Assembly: GCF_003073045.1 (NCBI RefSeq)
Contig: NC_037595.1
Location: 11,028,074-11,092,073, forward strand
DNA from: Pomacea canaliculata
Taxonomy: Eukaryota > Mollusca > Gastropoda > Architaenioglossa > Ampullariidae
Direction of reading: 5' to 3'
Length of the DNA: 64,000 nt
Positions within the stretch are counted from its first letter, which is position 1; each line of letters starts with the position of its first letter. The notes beneath the pieces were generated by a model, which was not told the origin of the DNA, did not search any database, and saw nothing but the letters and a program-made list of their open reading frames with translations. The position numbers and the translations under genes were made by a program. Shown piece by piece: positions 57,001-64,000 of the stretch.

Positions 57001-58907
57001 CATCTTCTCTTCCCTCTGTCTTACCTTCCCCAATCCTCTTTGGAGTCAGGTACCCATTACCGCTAGCTGGGTCAACTAAGAGAAGTTTTCTGTGCTATGC
57101 TCTTAATGTGCACATCATTTGACACTCCTATATTGCTGTGAATGTCACAAGTATAGTTTGCAATCATGAAACAATTACGAGTAACACCTTTTAAAGAGTT
57201 TTGATACTGCAATGTTCAACATAGCTAGTAATTTATCTGATAATTTATGAGATTATTTCATCAACTTAAAAAAAAAACCTTTATAATTTATTCCACATTT
57301 AGTTGTTATATATGATCAGTTTTCTATTTTTAATTTCTACTGTGTAAACAGATGTATACTGCACATTTTGGACCTTGTGGACTTGTACATAATTTACATT
57401 AAATGGCATTGAGGTCACATAATCAACAATGGACACATCAGTCTTCAATGTACATCACAGAATTAACAGTTATGCTATTTTTTTTTTAATACCACTTAAC
57501 TACATCAGAGTTCACATTTGCACACAATATATTTACACCTTAGAACTAGATATTTACTGTTATGTTGAAATGTTGATTATAAATACCAAAACAATAAGAA
57601 GTCTTATGCTGCACCAGGGTCAGAAACTAGACTTTTGTCCAACACAGGACACACATACATGTTATCATCTGAAAATGTATGATACAAGTAAACGCCACTT
57701 TTAATTTTCACTAGAAGTTTACAGTCTCATAGTGAAATGTTATGGATCTAGGGGCAATGAGCTGAAGGAAAATTATTCTATGAGAAATGCTTACATTTCT
57801 TAAAAACAATAATCAGAAATGCATGCACCTCTTTCTGCCTTTATGAAGAGGTAATATTCTTAATTTGATGAATTTCAGAGTGACATTGAAGAAGTCAGTA
57901 TAAATACGGAGCAAATTGACAAGTTTTGCAAAGAACACAAATTCATTGCTTGGTTTCCAACATCAGCAAAAACAAACACAAATATTGGTGAGTCACATGT
58001 TATTTCTCTACTTTTCTTCGCTAGTTATGCATTGGAAATGTGTGAAAATACTGAGTACAACATAATAATAATCTGGTAACATATAGCCATATGTTTCCCA
58101 ATTAAAATCACGCCCGCAATGCTTTACAAAAGCTACCAATTTACTAATTGAAAAATATTCCATGCACCATCATCGTCCCTCCCTGACTGACACACATACA
58201 CACCACAGACCCATCTACAACCTAAGGAATCATCTTGTTAAAGCCACACATAGGCACAATGCACACAAAGCATTCATGAGTTATCATTTTTCATGGGCTA
58301 ATGAAGTGGGACAGTGGTAAACAAGATCACAACTGACAGGGTGTTTTCCCTACCCTAAGGGCAAGCTCAAGTGCTTCACAAAAATAAATTTTTACTGCAC
58401 AGTCTACAGAAAATTTGATATCCAGATTTTCAGCTGTGTGGACAGTTTCCTGATATGATGTTGCATGTTATTCCCTCAGAAATGCCAATAATAATAATTC
58501 TGGAATTGAGGTAACTGATGTGCCTCCTGTTTCAGTGCATTTACAAGGTAAACACAAAATACAAGTCTTAGTGCATGTGAAGATTCTAATTTAAATATAT
58601 TGGTATTTTTGAACTATTTTCATTATCAATAAGACTATATATCACTGTCTGATGGAAAAATTATCCTTATATAGTTCTTCTACATTCTGCTAAGTAAATC
58701 GGCCTCCCCATCTGCTTGTTGAACACTGTTGCAGATGAAGCCATGAACTTCCTGGTTAAGTTTATCTTGGACCTTCCAGAAGAAAGTCATCTGCCAGCTC
58801 CTGATCGACATTCATTGCCCAACTCTCTCGTTTCCTCCATGGATAATTCCTATACCAGAAGTCTGACTGACAAAGACATGCCAAAAAGATGGTACTGCTG
58901 CAGCTGA
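54055..58907 (+). pseudogene. Rab32/38-like small GTPase locus, probably a pseudogene
   Basis: Exons that join in frame: 54553-54585 (GKTSIIRRYTEG), 54977-55073 (YKLTIGVDFALKS, effector region typical of Rab32/38), 55356-55412 (WDIAGHERFG), 55842-55874, 56413-56440, 56761-56835 (WLDDVN...LLLANK), 57879-57987 (SDIEEV...PTSAK), 58735-58907 ending KRWYCCS with Cys for prenylation. Possible first exons are 54055-54075 (MTENKAL) and 54226-~54335. The latter should carry the start of the P-loop but reads KIK, stop, NVCIDDP, stop. A further in-frame TGA (55393-55395) replaces the Arg of the MTRVYY motif, most simply by CGA to TGA. The switch II Gln is His. All downstream splice sites and phases are intact, so loss is recent or a real first exon was missed. 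Confidence 0.75.
56925..57100. repeat. Possible interspersed repeat in the Rab-like locus
   Basis: Inside the intron after 56835 lies a compositionally distinct, GC-richer stretch containing ttggagtcaggtacccatta and agctgggtcaactaagagaa. Such a CAGGTACCCAT...CTGGGT arrangement is common in dispersed repeats of marine invertebrates. There is no second copy in the window to confirm it. Confidence 0.3.
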
Positions 58908-59801
58908 GAGTACATTGCATTGCCTGTTTATACTGAGAATTCTTGTGCTTTTGCTTTGGAAATGCTAGTGTATGCTCTTTTTCTTGTTATTCTTTTATGT
59001 CTTCAGGTAATGAAGGCACTTGAAAATTAAAATATTTATGTAACTGATTGAGCCATAAATACATATTTAATATATATCTTGTTACTTTTACACAGAAACA
59101 TGACATCTAAAATTATATAGCTCTATATATATGTATACACGTGTTGTAGGTCACAATGTAATTATACTACTTGTGGGGGTTTTCCAGAAAAGCAAGTAAG
59201 TAAATTTACATCTCATTGAGAGCCTCTGATGATAAAAGACTTGAATATTGCTTGTTGCAATCAAGGACAAGCAAAGCCTAGTGCTTTCAAACAAACTCTA
59301 AAGGCCAGACTTCAAAAATACAGCAAGTTATGCTTGAAAAGAAACAAAAAGAATTTATAATGAAGCTCATGTGATAAAATATTTCTAACTTGGCATATAC
59401 CCTACTGTTTACTTCTTTTTATTTTTCCTTGGTTTTGAAAGAAGCACAGCAATAAAATTGCTTTGAATATGAAATGAATTAAACAATTTACTTGAAACGG
59501 TAGAGAATTATTTTACAAACTTTTTCCTTTTGGTTGGTCTGTACTGCATACTCAATAAATGTACTGAGAAAATTGTATCAACAGCTTTGATGTCTGAAGT
59601 CTATGTTACCTATGGAGATCTCATTTTGTAGATTTTCAGTTTAGTAATTATAAAAAATTGCCTAACATGAATTTCTAATTTATGGTTTTGTGACTGTACT
59701 GATAAAGACATTACTATTTTTAAGGAAAAGAAGAAAACACAAGGTATTTGATGTTCTTACACAAAGATATAAAGCACTATCTTGAATTGCCCCTTGGGAT
59801 C

Positions 59802-59807
59802 AATAAA
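59802..59807 (+). terminator. Possible polyadenylation signal of the Rab-like locus
   Basis: AATAAA in the context ccttgggatcaataaagttg about 900 bases after the last exon. An earlier AATAAA lies near 59450. Either could end a transcript. Confidence 0.35.
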
Positions 59808-60711
59808 GTTGTAATCAAATACATGGTGTAGGCCCCCTCAGCAAGCTTTCTGAGTGTAAAAATAGTTTTATGTGAACGACATATTTATAGGTTGTGCTTG
59901 AGTACAGAATTTTTTTAATCTGTACATTTAAAAATGGCTCTTTATGTTTAAAAGTGTGGAATTATTTACTTTATTTTTTGGGGTGGGAGGGAGGAGGTGG
60001 GAGGTAGAGTCTGGTCAAAGTGACAAATTGATCCAGTTTATTTTTAGATTTCTACTTTTGGAAGGGTGTGACCAAATGGCAGTGGGCTTGCAGACCACTG
60101 AGTTTCAATATCTGGCGATTTGTGCCACTGGTGAATGATTGATTCTGTTATGATGGTGCTTATCTACATTGTGCACACATCTGTTATTTGTTGACCTCAA
60201 AGCTTTTCTTTTTTTTTCTTTTCACGTGTACCAAAAAAAAAACAAACAAACAAAAAAATAACCAACATTTATGTAAAAATACAACCGATGCATGTTGTTG
60301 AGAGTTTGAAGTGTGACAGACTTTTAATAAAATGCATGCCATCATCAGGATTTCCTGTTGTGATCTATTTCAAATATATACTTCCATGCACTTTCGGGCA
60401 TATGAACACAAACTTTCATGCTAAGAATGCACAATACTTTATAAACTCCTCTAAAATAATTTCCTGCTATTTTCAAATAGTTTATCTTGGTTGTACTTCA
60501 TCCCCCACTCATTTTATGGTTAATCTTCGTTTTAAATATATTTGTACTTCTGGAATTCATTTCATCATCATTCAAGATCACCAATACACATCTCACTTTG
60601 ATAGCCAGAAGATAGCAAGCATATTTTGGTTTAAAGACTAATTTTATGCTTATAAATACTGTCTACATTTACAATGCATGCCATTAAAATGAAACGTTTG
60701 TTAAAAGCCAA

Positions 60712-60717
60712 TTTATT
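60712..60717 (-). terminator. Possible polyadenylation signal of the C1orf198-like gene
   Basis: Overlapping AATAAA motifs on the - strand (60712-60721) about 230 bases past the stop codon at 60942. Confidence 0.4.
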
Positions 60718-60941
60718 TATTATTTAAATACACATTATATACAATTGACACTGTAAGTTATTTTTATCAACATATGTAATTATTGAGTACAATGTTCAGG
60801 AACCTGGAATGTTGCAAAGGAGAGATAGATATGGCCATCATTGGAGACAGTCTGTATGATAAGCAATTCTAAGTAAAATATTGCACATAAATTACATATA
60901 GTCTATTTCTAAACTCTGTCCAAAGGCATAGTTACAAACTG

Positions 60942-63294
60942 TCACCAGTTATCAAGGAAATCAAAGCCTGTCTTGGGAAGTTCAATGTCATCTGTGGAGC
61001 TCTGTAACAATATATACATAAAATGGTATTATTACTAAGCACATGAGTATATCTTTTTTTTTTTCTTACTCTCATGGTCTGCAAGTACAAATTACTACTT
61101 TTTTAAAGGTTGTGTTGCCTGCAGTAGCCATATTTTCCATTTTATTAGTCCTCTATTATAGCTTGAATTTTACCACTATATCAGTGAAACTAAAAGAAAT
61201 ATTATCTTAACAGTTAGTGTTGAGAAGATGTATAAATTACTATTATCAAATGAACAAGACTGGTTTCTTATGTTTGTTAGCATAATGGCTAAAAGAAGAG
61301 TTCTTTTACATAACATAAATTGAATAGCCAGCATGTAACTGAGATATGTCTGGAATGAAAGGACATACACTTAATGCGATGTTCTGAACGAAACATATTT
61401 AAGAGTTTTAAGCAAAATGTTCTACTCACACTGTTTTGTGCAGACAGCAATACTCCAGCCTGCCCCTTTACAATATACAGTACCTCCTCTTTATCTAACT
61501 CCTCTGAATCTGCACTTGATGGCTTTAAAAGTTGTGTGGTGTGGTCTGGACTGCTTTCTGCTGATATCTTGCCAGTAGTTTCGCCACGTTCCATCTCCAT
61601 GGTATCAGGCTCTTTTACTGAAGATATGATTGACTGTTTTAAAACAGGCACTGTCTGCTTTATGTCGTCATCAGAATCTGTAGATGTCTGCCCAACAAAA
61701 TTTGACCACATGACTGGATTGCTGAATGCATTCCTGTCCTCTTCTTTTGAGTCCTTTATAAGTAACTGTTGGGCAGCATCAGCAGATGACTTCCCTTTAT
61801 TAGTATCTTTTTTAAAACTGCCAGTCTGATGAGTCTTGTTTGGAGAAGTAGTCTTTTTTCCCTTGTTAACTTTTGCTGATGACACCTGAATGTCTGACTG
61901 CTTGTCGGTGGTTATATTTTGAAGTGTCTTCACTTCTGGTGAAGTAAGCACCACCCCATGGGATGGGCTTGCAGAAGCAGAGAGGTCATTAACACTTCCT
62001 TCAAAAGCTGGATTAACTTCCTCTAGCAGACTCTCCACCAAACTGGCCGATCCAGATGGACTATGCACAGGTGTTTGAAATTCTAGACATCCACACCCAC
62101 TGTATTCTTCTAGCACTACTTGTGTCCATGTAGGTGCATTTAGTGAAAAATATTTATCATTTCTAATGACTTGGTCTGTTTCCTGCTCCTCTGTTTCTGA
62201 CTTGACACATCTATTATGTTGCTTTGTAAGGTTTTCATTGTCCAAATCTAAAAATGTGAGATCCTGCTGACTCTGAAGATCACAAGTGTTAAGAAAGTCA
62301 GATGCAGACAATCACTGCAAAGGTTATATCTAGCAGAACATTTGCAACTGACACATTAAATATCAAAATAAATTACAAAATAAAACAATTGAAGAATAGC
62401 AAGCAACTATCTTCTAAGATTATTACTGGACAAAATACTTAAAACATAAACACTTTTTATCATCCCATTGTTCAAGAGAATGCACTACACATGAGCGAGT
62501 ACACAAATATACACTCTTAATGACAAATGCATGGCTCACCTTGGACTTCCATGAGAAAGGACCAGAGTGCTCATCACGCCATGTCCATATCTAAAAAACA
62601 AAAGTATAGATTGAAACAAATATTTATTCCAGAAATGGGACAGAATACTGGATGATTAGACAGTCTTTTATTGTTTCTCTAGAGCAAAGCTATATCAAGC
62701 ACATCAAAATCGAAATCAGATTTTAAGACTCTTTATAAAGCGAAGCAAGAGATAACCGTACATTTGTATCATTACATTGCTTTACATAAAATTAAGTATG
62801 TTTGTGCACTAATTGTAACACATCTGTTGACTGGCGGGAACAAACAAAAATATCATACTCTGAATGAAGAATGAATAAAATTTTATAGTGCACTAATCAT
62901 TGCACACAGACGCATACACAACATGCATATCTGTCTTTTTCTCCCAAGAAGCGCGCATGTCATTCACAATCAAATGGCTGCATAAAGTTATATGTATATG
63001 GTATGATATTACATCGTTTTCGTCCACCATAATCTTTTCTCCTGACGATAATTTGAGTACTGGCCAACACTGTTTCATTTTCTCGTTCCCTTCCTTGTCT
63101 GAAGCTTTGGAAGGATACAGCTGGCGTATTGAGTAGGGTACATACAGGTCGTTGAGTAATTCTTCTTGCTGTTCGGGTGAATATTTTGTCCACCTGTTTC
63201 CTAAATATTTGATTAAAGACTTTTCACGCAAAGCTATTTTCTTAGAAATGTGGTTGAAAGAAGCAAAGTACGAGAGAATTTTCAGCTCCTCCAT
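60942..63294 (-). CDS. C1orf198-like protein (DUF4706), 411 aa, complete
   Basis: Exons in transcript order: 63294-63013, 62590-62540, 62272-61430, 61001-60942. All are phase 0 with GT-AG borders, 1236 nt. Exon 1 holds LSYFASFNHISKKI and WTKYSPEQQEELL, which align with the start of vertebrate C1orf198 (FTYFSSL...KI, WARLPPAQQDEII). Exon 2 gives IWTWRDEHSGPFSWKSK against its TWQDEHSAPFSWETK. The C-terminus KTGFDFLDNW is almost identical to the human end. The long third exon is Ser/Thr/Glu/Lys-rich and likely disordered. At 411 aa it is longer than the human protein (about 327), through the middle. Function is unknown in the family. The start ATG is the only in-frame ATG at the 5' end of exon 1. 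The gene is convergent with the Rab-like locus. Confidence 0.92.
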
Positions 63295-63312
63295 GTCGCT
63301 CTGATCGTCATG

Positions 63313-63337
63313 TGCGCATGCGCATCTCAACTTCCGG
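63313..63337. promoter_or_regulatory. NRF1-like and ETS-like core promoter motifs
   Basis: The palindrome tgcgcatgcgca (63313-63324) matches the NRF1 consensus, and acttccgg (63330-63337) is the reverse complement of an ETS site. They lie 19-43 bases upstream of the C1orf198-like start codon, in the GC-richest spot of the region. This is a common housekeeping promoter pattern. A divergent + strand transcript is possible but no gene was identified. Confidence 0.55.
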
Positions 63338-63339
63338 CG

Positions 63340-64000
63340 AGGCCATGGAGGACTTCAGCGCGAACGGCTCGAAGTGAAAGTGTGATCTACGTTCATGGTG
63401 TGAGTGTCAGACCTACAAGTCGTAAATCAGTTAAATTTACATTAAAACTTGCTGACAGAAACAACATAGTTATCTCATGGTACTGAAGTAAGACGCAAAT
63501 AAAATGTGAAACGACAGGATTGTTGATAGGCTTGACATCAGCACCAGACTGGAGAGCAGAGATAAGCTGATATAAATTCGCATTAGGCAAACATCTTGTG
63601 TCAGGGATTCGTCATTAGCTGCATTTAATTTACTAAGTAAGTAGAGAAGCCCAAGAAAAACAATGTCCTGCGGATTGGTTTTCATGAAAACCTAAAAACC
63701 AGTTTTATTTTTGTTTTCCAAATTCGATATAACCATGAACGTAGATCTACGTCCATGATATAACAAAGGATAGATTAAAAAAAATAGACAACATTGTGTC
63801 TGTTCTTACCAAGAATCAGAATACCACATTAACCTTGGCTTTTAAGAATATGCCACTTTGGAAACCAGGCAGTTGTGTTATTCAGTTGTAGTCACATTGG
63901 CATAAATAAGTTATTGCTGAGTTAATGGCACAGTATTAGCATGCTTACATAATGAAAGAGGTAATATATAAGTAGCAGCATTTGTTGCTTTTTGAAGCAT
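63340..64000. other. No gene recognised; contains a 24-bp near-palindrome
   Basis: The sequence catgaacgtagatctacgtc with catg after it (63734-63757) is its own reverse complement except for one mismatched pair. Its half gatctacgttcatgg also occurs at 63384. A short ATG frame of 10 codons starts at 63344 on the + strand. Nothing else could be supported. Confidence 0.4.

Overview
The window looks like nuclear DNA of an invertebrate, most likely a mollusc and probably a gastropod. The reasons are spliced genes with GT-AG introns, AT-rich introns, an 18S rRNA segment of lophotrochozoan type, RTE-type LINEs and tRNA-derived SINEs. The species is inferred, not proven. There is no prokaryotic content and no CRISPR array.

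Left part (1-46.4 kb): an array of four SLC22 (organic cation/anion transporter, major facilitator) genes. Gene A (3811-8550, + strand, 10 coding exons, 559 aa) is complete. Genes B (11144-21020), C (25783-30087) and D (40830-46341) lie on the - strand with 8 coding exons each. B and C (527 aa each) are recent copies of one another, inside a segmental duplication covering roughly 10.1-22.8 kb and 24.8-32.9 kb. D is older and has a one-base deletion in its last exon that removes the final two membrane helices. A 118-bp + strand block lies just beyond the 3' end of each of B, C and D. Its frame and stop are conserved, and it resembles the last exon of a gene-A-like copy. This suggests that the ancestral unit was a convergent pair (A-like +, B-like -).

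Gene B carries the most striking feature. A 5059-bp insert is flanked by an identical 181-bp direct repeat. In transcript order (- strand) the insert reads 5'-ETS, then the first ~0.7 kb of 18S rRNA, then an almost intact RTE-clade LINE. The 181-bp repeat copies a 3' splice site and most of exon 3, so one complete exon 3 with its splice site survives. Other mobile DNA in this part includes a pogo/Tigger-like MITE in gene C, LINE relics, SINEs, and a broken SCAN-type gag fossil of an LTR retroelement.

Middle part (46.4-54 kb): mostly non-coding, with two SINE copies and one possible exon of an unknown gene (47974-48159, - strand).

Right part (54-64 kb): a Rab32/38-like small GTPase locus on the + strand (54055-58907). 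It has well-kept splice sites, a stop codon in switch II and a decayed P-loop exon, so it is probably a pseudogene. Convergent to it lies a complete four-exon gene on the - strand (60942-63294, 411 aa) homologous to vertebrate C1orf198 (DUF4706). Its start is next to NRF1-like and ETS-like promoter motifs.
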